This document shows positions 29,086-54,850 of a stretch of DNA of 64,000 bases, piece after piece. The notes under the pieces were generated by a model, which saw nothing but the letters and a program-made list of their open reading frames with translations, was not told the DNA's origin and ran no database searches. The stretch covers positions 1,116,001 through 1,180,000 of the forward strand of contig NZ_JAPEMU010000001.1 of the NCBI RefSeq assembly GCF_026342405.1, written 5' to 3'. The translations under genes and the position numbers were made by a program. Source of the DNA: Kitasatospora sp. NBC_00240. GTDB taxonomy: Bacteria > Actinomycetota > Actinomycetes > Streptomycetales > Streptomycetaceae. How positions within the stretch are numbered: position 1 is the first letter of the stretch; each line of letters begins with the position of its first letter.

Positions 29086-29954
29086 GCACCACGGGAACCG
29101 CGCACCACTCGTGGCCGAACGGCACCGCCACGACCGGGACATCGGACGGAATCGCGAGCGGAACCGCGGCCGGGACGTCGACCGTGGCCGGGGCCGGGCG
29201 GGAGGAGACCTCGCTGTGGGTCCGGCACTTCCACCGCCGCCCCGACGCGCCCGTCCGGCTGGTCTGCCTGCCGCACGCCGGCGGCTCCGCCTCGATCTTC
29301 CGGCCCTGGGCGACCGCGGCCGGCCCCGGACTGGAGGTGCTCGCGCTCCAGTACCCGGGCCGTCAGGACCGCTACCGCGAAAGGGCCGTGGAGGACATCG
29401 CCGAACTCGCCGACCAGGCCGCACCCGCGATCCGTGCGGCGGTCGGCGACCGGCCGTACGGCCTGTTCGGCCACAGCATGGGCGCCCTGCTCGCCTTCGA
29501 GCTCACCCGCCGGCTGGAACGCACCGGCCACGGCCCCGACCTGCTCGCGGTCTCCGGCCGCAGGCCGCCCTCCGACGTCCGCACCGAGGAGTACGCCCAC
29601 CTGGTGGACGACGCCGCGCTCACCGCGCACCTGCGGGAGCTCAGCGGCACGGACCCGCGCCTGCTGGCCGACGAGGAGGCCCTGCAGATGATCCTGCCCG
29701 CCGTCCGCGCCGACCTCACCGCGGTGGACCGCCACCAGGTCGCCACGGGCGCCACGGTCGACGCGCCCGTCCTCGCGATCACCGGGGACGCCGACCCGTG
29801 GGTCACCCCCGGCGAGGCCGCGGCGTGGCACCGCCGCACGACGGCCTCCTTCGACCTGCGGGTGTACTCCGGCGGCCACTTCTACCTGGAGAACCTCCAG
29901 GACGAGCTGCTGGATCTGCTCGGCGGCCGCCTCGCGCCCGCCGGCGCCCGCTGA
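29082..29954 (+). CDS. Type II thioesterase
   Basis: An alpha/beta-hydrolase editing thioesterase of 290 residues. The nucleophile is Ser132 in FGHSMGALLAFE; Asp is in ITGDADPWV and His in GGHFYLEN. RLVCLPHAGGSASIFRPW is the standard family N-terminal strand and oxyanion region. It clears misprimed or decarboxylated acyl groups from the PKS carrier proteins. The first 45 residues are a Thr/Ala/Gly-rich extension not usual for the family; ATG 29082 is kept because it overlaps the SARP stop in ATGA. AbyT is the expected counterpart. Confidence 0.95.
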   Translation: MSTTGTAHHSWPNGTATTGTSDGIASGTAAGTSTVAGAGREETSLWVRHFHRRPDAPVRLVCLPHAGGSASIFRPWATAAGPGLEVLALQYPGRQDRYRERAVEDIAELADQAAPAIRAAVGDRPYGLFGHSMGALLAFELTRRLERTGHGPDLLAVSGRRPPSDVRTEEYAHLVDDAALTAHLRELSGTDPRLLADEEALQMILPAVRADLTAVDRHQVATGATVDAPVLAITGDADPWVTPGEAAAWHRRTTASFDLRVYSGGHFYLENLQDELLDLLGGRLAPAGAR

Positions 29955-29975
29955 TCCCGGTCGCGTCCGAGCACG

Positions 29976-30020
29976 AAGCCGGGGTGGCAGGTCGGTTCCT
30001 CCGACCTGCCACCCCGGCTT
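29976..30020. terminator. Strong bidirectional terminator hairpin
   Basis: A perfect 20-bp inverted repeat (29976-29995 and 30001-30020) around a five-base loop lies between the convergent thioesterase and PKS genes. The right arm ends in ggctt and part of it is echoed again at 30041-30057. Confidence 0.9.
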
Positions 30021-30086
30021 CGGTGTGTTCGCCCGACCACCCCGGCTTCGGCGTGTTCCCCCCCGCCGGCCGAGCGCGGCGTGGCC

Positions 30087-30114
30087 GCCCCGCCGGCCCG
30101 GGGGCCGGCGGGGC
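30087..30114. terminator. Second hairpin, next to the PKS stop codon
   Basis: A 12-bp perfect stem (gccccgccggcc pairing with ggccggcggggc) around cggg lies six bases beyond the stop codon of the 19.3-kb PKS gene. It probably ends its transcript. Confidence 0.8.
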
Positions 30115-30120
30115 GATGCC

Positions 30121-49413
<19,293 letters not shown>

Positions 49414-49497
49414 CGCGGGGTGCGTGCTCCTCGTCGAGGCTCTGGGGGGCACGGGCGGCGCCGGTGGGCCCCGCCCGTGCGGTCATGGTCGGCGGGC

Positions 49498-49516
49498 CGG
49501 CTAAACCGCCCCTGAA
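49498..49516. promoter_or_regulatory. Putative SARP box before the large PKS gene
   Basis: cggctaaa (49498-49505) and cccctgaa (49509-49516) start 11 bp apart, 85-103 bases upstream of the PKS start. They read TTCAGGGG and TTTAGCCG toward it. Confidence 0.55.
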
Positions 49517-49539
49517 CGTCGGTCTGCGTCCGCTCCGGG

Positions 49540-49830
49540 TCAGGAGAGCCTGGCGAGCCGCTCCCACAGGTCCCGTTCGACGGGGGTGGGCGGTACGCCG
49601 GGCACCAGCCGCTCGGGGTGCCCGGCCGGCGGGCCGGCGCCGGCGGACGTCTGCGGGTCGGACGTCTGCGGATCGGAGGTCTGCGGATCGCACTGCTCGG
49701 TACCGTCGAAGAGCGGTACCGGCACCCCCCAGCCTGCGGCGTACCACCGCATCGGCAGCAGAAGGTGATCCAGCGCCCACCGTCCGGCTCTTCGCCGGCG
49801 CGGCGGCCGCACGGGTTCCAGCGGGTCCAA
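49540..49830 (-). CDS. Small protein of unknown function upstream of the large PKS gene
   Basis: A 96-residue reading frame with TTG start 49830 and GGGAGG six bases upstream. It is charged at the N-terminus (DPLEPVRPPRRRR), has a Trp-rich centre (DHLLLPMRWYAAGWGVPVPL) and then three DPQTS pentapeptides from a 15-bp DNA repeat. The WYAAGWGVPVPL stretch faintly recalls the N-terminus of prim-pol-type proteins (PF09250), but no such domain can follow in this length. It sits between two phased repeat sites and ends 126 bases before the PKS start, in the same direction. Coding status rests on the ribosome site, position and non-random composition. The function is unknown. Confidence 0.55.
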   Translation of the reverse strand: MDPLEPVRPPRRRRAGRWALDHLLLPMRWYAAGWGVPVPLFDGTEQCDPQTSDPQTSDPQTSAGAGPPAGHPERLVPGVPPTPVERDLWERLARLS

Positions 49831-49901
49831 CCGGTGCCTCCCGGTCTCTTGTGATGGTCCTGAAGTGCGGCGGCGCGCGCACCGGACCACCTTCCGGGGG
49901 T

Positions 49902-49931
49902 CCGCCAAACCACCCCTCAACCGCGGCCAAA
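49902..49931. promoter_or_regulatory. Putative SARP box: three repeats at 11-bp spacing
   Basis: ccgccaaa (49902), cccctcaa (49913) and cggccaaa (49924) are spaced exactly 11 bp. Toward the small minus-strand gene they read TTTGG, TTGAG, TTTGG, in the same orientation as the other boxes. They start about 72 bases upstream of that gene's TTG. Confidence 0.5.
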
Positions 49932-49991
49932 GAGCTTCGCCGCGCCCGGGCCGGGTCCGCCCGCCCCCGCCCCCACGGGTGGGCCCCCGCG

Positions 49992-50008
49992 ATTCAGACT
50001 CGCTTCAG
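49992..50008. promoter_or_regulatory. Putative SARP box before the FkbH-like gene
   Basis: attcag (49992) and cttcag (50003) are 11 bp apart, 124-140 bases upstream of the FkbH-like gene and oriented as TTCAG toward it. With the site at 49902 it forms a divergent control region of about 300 bp. Confidence 0.5.
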
Positions 50009-50131
50009 CCGGCCCGCCCACGATGGGCCCTGCGGCCCCCGGCGTGCTCCCGACGCCGCGCCCCGCACCGGCCCCCGCCGGGGCAACCCGTCCCGGGCGG
50101 CCCGGCCCCGACGCACCCAGGAGAGGACCCG

Positions 50132-52048
50132 ATGGAGACGCCCGTGGCCGCCGATCCGGCGCGCACCCTGCTCGACCTCCGCCGCGGCGGACGGCTCGCC
50201 GCCGAGTACCCGGCCGTCCGCGCGCTGCTCGCCGAGGCGGACGCCCGGCAGACGGCGCACGCGGGCCGGGTGCTGGGCGGACTCGACCCCGACGAGGTGC
50301 TGGCCGCCCACCCGGGCACCCCCGCACTCACCGTGGCCGTCGTCGGCCACGGCACGGTCGGCCCGCTGCTCGGTCCACTGACCGGCGAGCTGGCCCGGCA
50401 CGGACTACTGCTGCGCCCCTACCAAGGCGTCTTCGACAGCTGGGTGTTCGAGCTGTCGGACCCGGGCAGCGCGCTCTACGCGGCCTCCCCCGACCTGGCG
50501 CTCTGCCTGCTGGACCCGACCGTGGTCTTCGACGAGGTGCCGCTGCCCTGGCGGCCGGCCGACGTGGCCCGGGTGCTCGCCGAGAAGACCGCCCTGGTCG
50601 AGAAGCTGGCGGCCCGCTTCGCGGACACCGCGCGCGGCACCCTGGTGCTCAACACCCTGCCCCTGCCCCGCCGGTACACCGCCCAGCTGATCGACCACCG
50701 CTCCCGCGCCGAGCTGGGCGCGCTCTGGCGGGAGGCGAACGCCCGGCTGCTGCGCCTCGGCGCGGACAACGCCTCGGTGGTCGTGATCGACCTCGACCCG
50801 CTGCTCGCCGAGGGCGTCCCCGCCGCCGATCCCCGGCTGGACGTCTATGCCAAGGTGCACCTGTCCGAGCCCCTGCTGGCCGCCTACGCCCGCGAGATCG
50901 GCCACCTGGCCCGCCATGTCGCCGGCCTCACCAGCAAGGTGCTCGTCCTCGACCTGGACCAGACCGTCTGGGGCGGGATCCTGGGCGACGACGGCCCGGA
51001 GGGCATCGAAGTCGCCGGCGGCCACCGGGGCGAGGCGTTCCGGGCGTTCCAGCGGGTGGCCAAGCAGATCGGCTCGCAGGGCGTGCTGCTGGCCGCCGTC
51101 AGCAAGAACGACCGCGAGCCGGTGCTCGACGTGCTGCGCGACCACCCCGACATGACGCTGCGCCATGAGGACTTCGTCCGGGTGACCGCCGACTGGCGGC
51201 CCAAGTCGGAGAGCATCACCGCCCTCGCCAAGGCGCTCAATCTCGCCACCGGCGGCTTCGTCTTCGTCGACGACTCCACCTTCGAACGCGGGCTGGTCCG
51301 ACATGAGTTGCCCGAGGTGGCCGTGGTGGCCGTCGACGACGAGCCCGCCCTCCACGTCGAACGGCTGCTGCGGGACGGCTGGTTCGACGTCCGGCGGCTG
51401 ACCGGCGAGGACCGCACCCGGGCCGAGCTCTACCGGGGCGAGGTGGCCCGCAGCGACTTCCTGCAGGGCTTCGCCTCGGTCGCGGACTATCTGGACGAAC
51501 TCGGTGTCAAGGTCCGGCTGCGGCCGGTGACCTCCGAGGAGCTGCCCAGGGTCTCCCAACTCACCCTTCGGACGAACCAGTTCAACCTGACCACCCGGAG
51601 ACTGCAACCCGCCGAAGTCGCCGCGTACGCCGCGGCGGAGGGCTCCGGGATCCTGACGGTGCGCTCCGCCGACCGGTTCGGCGACAACGGCCTGGTGGGC
51701 GCCGTCTTCCTGGAGCGCAGGGACGGCGAACTGCGGATCGACAACTTCCTGCTCAGCTGCCGGGTGTTCTCCCGCGGCATCGAACAGGGCGTGCTCTCCG
51801 CCGTCCTGGGCCTCGCCGACGGCGCCGGCCTGCACGCGGTCACCGGACACTACCGGCCGACCCCGCGCAACCACGTCGTCAAGGACCTCTTCCCCCGCTA
51901 CGGGTTCACCCCCGTGCAGAACGGCACCGACACCTCCGTGAGCGAGGGCCTCGCCTTCCGCCACGACCTGAGCACCGCACTGCACCCGCCCGGCCACCTG
52001 CGGCTCGACGCCGACCCGGCCGGCCTTCTGGAAGGAGCGCACGCATGA
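50132..52048 (+). CDS. abyA2: FkbH-like HAD-family glyceryl-ACP synthase, AbyA2 type
   Basis: A protein of 638 residues. It takes 1,3-bisphosphoglycerate, removes phosphate and loads a D-glyceryl group onto its partner ACP. An N-terminal lobe (1-265) precedes the HAD motif I, VLDLDQTVWGG, with Asp274 and Asp276; FkbH proteins usually have DLDNTLWGG, so Asn is replaced by Gln277. SKNDREP and FVDDSTFERG are further HAD motifs. TLRTNQFNLTTRRL begins the C-terminal acyltransferase-like part. AGGAGAGG precedes ATG 50132. Its stop overlaps the ACP start (ATGA). No acyl-CoA dehydrogenase or O-methyltransferase genes of a methoxymalonyl pathway lie nearby, so glyceryl goes to tetronate formation rather than to a PKS extender. 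Confidence 0.95.
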   Translation: METPVAADPARTLLDLRRGGRLAAEYPAVRALLAEADARQTAHAGRVLGGLDPDEVLAAHPGTPALTVAVVGHGTVGPLLGPLTGELARHGLLLRPYQGVFDSWVFELSDPGSALYAASPDLALCLLDPTVVFDEVPLPWRPADVARVLAEKTALVEKLAARFADTARGTLVLNTLPLPRRYTAQLIDHRSRAELGALWREANARLLRLGADNASVVVIDLDPLLAEGVPAADPRLDVYAKVHLSEPLLAAYAREIGHLARHVAGLTSKVLVLDLDQTVWGGILGDDGPEGIEVAGGHRGEAFRAFQRVAKQIGSQGVLLAAVSKNDREPVLDVLRDHPDMTLRHEDFVRVTADWRPKSESITALAKALNLATGGFVFVDDSTFERGLVRHELPEVAVVAVDDEPALHVERLLRDGWFDVRRLTGEDRTRAELYRGEVARSDFLQGFASVADYLDELGVKVRLRPVTSEELPRVSQLTLRTNQFNLTTRRLQPAEVAAYAAAEGSGILTVRSADRFGDNGLVGAVFLERRDGELRIDNFLLSCRVFSRGIEQGVLSAVLGLADGAGLHAVTGHYRPTPRNHVVKDLFPRYGFTPVQNGTDTSVSEGLAFRHDLSTALHPPGHLRLDADPAGLLEGAHA

Positions 52049-52290
52049 GCGACACCGACGGGCTGCGGGAGCTGATCACCGTGGCCGGGGACGAACTGGG
52101 CCTGGACATCGCACCGCAGGACGCCACCGTGGACTTCGACGAACTCCCCGGCTGGGACTCCCTGCACCTGCTGACCCTGCTCACCGCCCTGGAGCGGGTC
52201 ACCGGCCGCAGGCTCTCGCTCCCCGACCTGCTGGAGGCCCGGACCATCGCCGAGGTCTTCGAGATCGCCTCCGCCCAGCCTGCCGCCTGA
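52045..52290 (+). CDS. abyA3: Discrete acyl carrier protein for the glyceryl unit, AbyA3 type
   Basis: An ACP of 81 residues with the phosphopantetheine site Ser39 in LPGWDSLHLL. It is acidic with the usual helix pattern. The start overlaps the FkbH-like stop by four bases, the arrangement seen in tetronate and methoxymalonyl cassettes. It carries glyceryl to the FabH-like synthase at 13680. Confidence 0.95.
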   Translation: MSDTDGLRELITVAGDELGLDIAPQDATVDFDELPGWDSLHLLTLLTALERVTGRRLSLPDLLEARTIAEVFEIASAQPAA

Positions 52291-52355
52291 CACCCCGCGG
52301 CGCACGCCCCGCCATCGACATCCACCCCGCCGCGCCCCACTCCCCCGAGGTTCCC

Positions 52356-52895
52356 ATGGCCCGTGTCCTGACCCTCTCCGGCAGCCCGTCCGCCGTGTCC
52401 AGAACGACCCGACTGCTCGGCGAGGCCGCCCGCCGCCTCGACGCACAGCACCACCAGGTCACCGCGGTCGAGGTCCGCAGGCTGCCCGCCGACGTTCTCA
52501 CCGGCTCCGACGTCCACCACCCGGCGGTCGCCGAGATCGCCGAACTCATCCGCGAGGCCGACGGCGTGGTGGTCGGCACCCCCATCTACAAGGCCGCCTA
52601 CTCCGGCCTGCTGAAGTGCCTGCTCGACCTCCTGCCGCAGTACGCGCTGGCCGGGAAGACCGTCCTGCCGCTGGCCACCGGGGGCTCCCCGGCGCACGTC
52701 CTGGCGGTGGACTACGCGCTGCGCCCGGTCCTGTCCTCGATGGGGGCCGCGCACGTCACCCAGGGCTGGTTCGTCCTGGACAGCCACATCCTCGCCACGC
52801 CGGACGGCGCCACCGACCTGGCACCGGCCGCCGCCACCGCCCTCGACGAGCTGGTGGACCGCTTCTCCGCCGCCCTCGGCACCTCCGTCGGCTGA
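52356..52895 (+). CDS. NADPH-dependent FMN reductase
   Basis: A flavodoxin-fold reductase of 179 residues (SsuE/NADPH_dep_FMN_red family). TLSGSPSAVSRT near the N-terminus is the FMN phosphate loop; GTPIYKAAYSGLLKCLLDLLP and PLATGGSPAHVLAVDYALRP are family hallmarks. It should supply FMNH2 to the two luciferase-like monooxygenases at 21500-23888, although it lies 28 kb away. AbyZ/AbmZ are the expected counterparts. It follows the ACP gene by 65 bases in the same direction. Confidence 0.94.
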   Translation: MARVLTLSGSPSAVSRTTRLLGEAARRLDAQHHQVTAVEVRRLPADVLTGSDVHHPAVAEIAELIREADGVVVGTPIYKAAYSGLLKCLLDLLPQYALAGKTVLPLATGGSPAHVLAVDYALRPVLSSMGAAHVTQGWFVLDSHILATPDGATDLAPAAATALDELVDRFSAALGTSVG

Positions 52896-52939
52896 ACCAC
52901 GGGCCACCCCTGATTCCCGCGTCGACCGAAAGGCTCAGC

Positions 52940-53158
52940 ATGATCGACAAGCATCCCAACGTGATCCTGCTCGGCGGCCCCGCCGGTGAACTCCCCGACG
53001 ACCACCGGATCCACCACGTCACGGACCTCGACACCACCCTGAAGCTGTTCCGCGGAAACCGCTACGAGCACTACCGCCCGACCCCCGAGACCCTGCGGTC
53101 CGGGGCCGACCGCCTGCGGGTCTTCACCTGGAGCCACAGCACGTTCGTCGCCGAATAG
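52940..53158 (+). CDS. Small DUF5988-like protein
   Basis: A 72-residue protein with NVILLGGPAGELPDDHRIHHV and GNRYEHYRPTPE segments, resembling the short DUF5988 proteins that often accompany PKS clusters in streptomycetes. No enzymatic motif is visible. ATG 52940 follows gaaagg. It ends the FkbH-ACP-reductase unit, 44 bases after the reductase stop. The family call is from memory and moderately sure; the function is unknown. Confidence 0.75.
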   Translation: MIDKHPNVILLGGPAGELPDDHRIHHVTDLDTTLKLFRGNRYEHYRPTPETLRSGADRLRVFTWSHSTFVAE

Positions 53159-53204
53159 CGGCGGGCCTCCGGCCCGGCGCCCGGCGCCCGGCGCCCGGGC
53201 CCGG

Positions 53205-53244
53205 GCTCGCCCGCTCGCCCGCTCGCCCGCTCGCCCGCTCGCCC
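53205..53244. repeat. 8-bp tandem repeat, five copies
   Basis: gctcgccc is repeated five times (53205-53244), right after a GC-palindromic stretch (gcccgggcccgggc) that may end transcription of the tetronate unit. The gene-free stretch 53159-53751 otherwise holds only the 24-bp repeats and presumably the sigma-factor promoter, which I cannot place. Confidence 0.9.
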
Positions 53245-53298
53245 GCGAAGCCCAACCACCGCGGACGGCACCGGTGTCGACCGCCCGGACCGTCCCTC

Positions 53299-53370
53299 CC
53301 CGACGCCTGCGGACCGTCGTTTCCCGACGCCTGCGGACCGTCGTTTCCCGACTCCCGCGGACCGTCCCGC
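53299..53370. repeat. 24-bp tandem repeat, about three copies
   Basis: Two perfect 24-bp units (53299-53322, 53323-53346; core gacgcctgcggaccgtcg) and a third imperfect copy (53347-53370). Unit length and lack of spacers rule out CRISPR. The role is unknown. Confidence 0.88.
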
Positions 53371-53751
53371 ACGCCCACGGGCCGCATGGCCAGGCGCAGG
53401 CGGCCCCCGTGTCGCCGCCCGCGATCGCGTCGGTGCCGAGTCCGGCCAGGATCTGGCGCCCGTACCTGTACGGCCCCTCCCGGATCGGCCGATGACGTCC
53501 CGCCACCTGACAGGCGGGAAGTCGTCCGCGGCCGGGTCGGTGCCGAGGGGTGCGGCCACCCCGCGCCCCGGATGTGACCCACGCCACAGGTGCGGGGTGC
53601 ATAGCGGCGTGGGGCCCAGTGTCTTATCAGGTGTACAGGAGCGCGTCCGCGGTCCTGCGGCGGCGCGCGTGGGCGACGACGCGCGCGGCCCTCGGCTCGG
53701 CGGGAGCGCGGCAGGGGTCGGCGCGCTCGGCGGGGAAGCAAGGGGTCGAGG

Positions 53752-54261
53752 GTGACGGGGCAGGCGCGGGTCGACGCGTTCGACCGCTTCGTGGCGGCTC
53801 GCTGGCCGGCGCTGCTCCACCTGGCGCGGCTGCTCACCGGCGGGGACCGGCACCGGGCGGAGGACCTGCTGCAGGAGGCGCTCGTCAAGCTCTGGTTCGC
53901 CTGGCCGAGGGTGGCCGAGCAGGCGCCCGAGGCGTACGTACGGAAGGTGCTGGCCCGTGCGGCGGCCCGCTCGGCGCGGCGGCGCTGGTGGGGTGAGCAG
54001 CCCGTCGGCCGGCTGCCCGACCCGCCCGGAGCGGCGGACGAGGCGGCGGCCGTGGACGAGCGGACCAGGTTGGAGGCCGTGCTGGCGTTGCTGCCGGCCC
54101 GGCAGCGGGCCGCGGTGGTGCTGCGCTACTACCAGGACCTGCCCGAGGGTCAGGTCGCGGAGGTGCTCGGGTGCCCGGTGGGTACCGCCCGGTCGCTGAC
54201 GGCCCGTGGCGTCGCGCGGTTGCGGCAGTTGCTGGCGGAGGCGGTCAGCCCGGTCGAGTGA
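53752..54261 (+). CDS. ECF RNA polymerase sigma factor, SigE family
   Basis: A protein of 169 residues. Sigma-2 region is at about 10-75 (HLARLLTGGDRHRAEDLLQEALVKLW is its core, split here only for reading) and sigma-4 at about 105-160 (LPARQRAAVVLRYYQDL and VAEVLGCPVGTARSL). This matches the short SigE-like sigma-70 proteins abundant in streptomycetes. GTG 53752 has AAGGGG six bases upstream. The following gene encodes a membrane protein that may be its anti-sigma partner. It is separated from the PKS cluster by repeats and has no phased box, so it probably belongs to the flank. Confidence 0.93.
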   Translation: MTGQARVDAFDRFVAARWPALLHLARLLTGGDRHRAEDLLQEALVKLWFAWPRVAEQAPEAYVRKVLARAAARSARRRWWGEQPVGRLPDPPGAADEAAAVDERTRLEAVLALLPARQRAAVVLRYYQDLPEGQVAEVLGCPVGTARSLTARGVARLRQLLAEAVSPVE

Positions 54262-54358
54262 GGAACGTGTCCGGTGCTGAAGGCCGTGCGCCGAGGGCCG
54301 TGCGCCGAGGGCCGGACGAGGTGGGTCGTGTGAGGGGGGTCGTGTGAGGAGGGGAGCC

Positions 54359-54763
54359 ATGGATCGCTTCGAGCAGGAGCTGGTACGGATGATGCGCGAG
54401 GAGCAGGAGGTTGAGCCGTACGAGGACCGCCACCGGCATCGCCTGCACGCCGGCGTGCAGGCGCGGAAGCGGGCCCGGACGGCGTGGACGGCCGCCGGGT
54501 CGGTACTGACCGCCGCCGGGCTCTGCGTCGCGCTGCTGGTCCTCGCGGGTTCCTTCTCCCGGGGCGGGCCGGCCGGCCCCCGACCCCGGCCCCTGGTCTC
54601 CGCCGAGTCGGTGACGATGACGTCACCCGGCCGCCCGGCCTCCACCGCCGAAGGGGCGCCGGCACCGTACCGCCTGTCGACGCCGAGGCCGGCGACGGGG
54701 CCGGACCGGATCTCGGCCACCCGGCCGGCGCCCCGGCCGGGTGCGGGCGGTCCCGTCGGGTGA
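54359..54763 (+). CDS. Single-pass membrane protein, putative anti-sigma partner
   Basis: A protein of 134 residues. A charged cytoplasmic head (FEQELVRMMREEQEVEPYEDRHRHRL) is followed by one hydrophobic segment near 43-66 and a Pro/Ser/Thr-rich outer tail. ATG 54359 has an excellent GGAGGGG site. Position directly after an ECF sigma gene and the topology suggest a sigma regulator. No zinc-binding HxxxCxxC motif is present, so the role is an inference. Confidence 0.75.
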   Translation: MDRFEQELVRMMREEQEVEPYEDRHRHRLHAGVQARKRARTAWTAAGSVLTAAGLCVALLVLAGSFSRGGPAGPRPRPLVSAESVTMTSPGRPASTAEGAPAPYRLSTPRPATGPDRISATRPAPRPGAGGPVG

Positions 54764-54850
54764 GGAACGCCCCGGCCCGTGAGTGAACCGCCGGCCGCCG
54801 GGCACCCCGTCCCCGCTCGTCCAAGCCTCCCCGAGGAGAAGGCCCACCAC

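Noticed and set aside
49414..49452. Upstream in-frame start at 49452 for the large PKS
   Set aside because: No ribosome site precedes it and the extra 13 residues are not PKS-like; ATG 49413 is closer to GAGGAG, although the spacing is long.
50132..52290. Methoxymalonyl-ACP extender pathway based on the FkbH-like protein and ACP
   Set aside because: The acyl-CoA dehydrogenases and O-methyltransferase of that pathway are absent nearby, and all tetronate-forming genes are present. Every AT carries plain malonyl or methylmalonyl motifs.
53205..53370. Possible CRISPR array
   Set aside because: The units are 8 and 24 bp with no spacers between copies, and no cas genes are present.
53752..54763. 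ECF sigma factor and partner as regulators of the polyketide
   Set aside because: They lie beyond the last cluster gene, past tandem repeats, with no phased SARP-like box. Kept as flank.
54779..54850. GTG 54779 as start of the mannosyltransferase
   Set aside because: There is no ribosome site upstream. GTG 54851 has AGGAGAAGG at eight bases. The longer form cannot be fully excluded.
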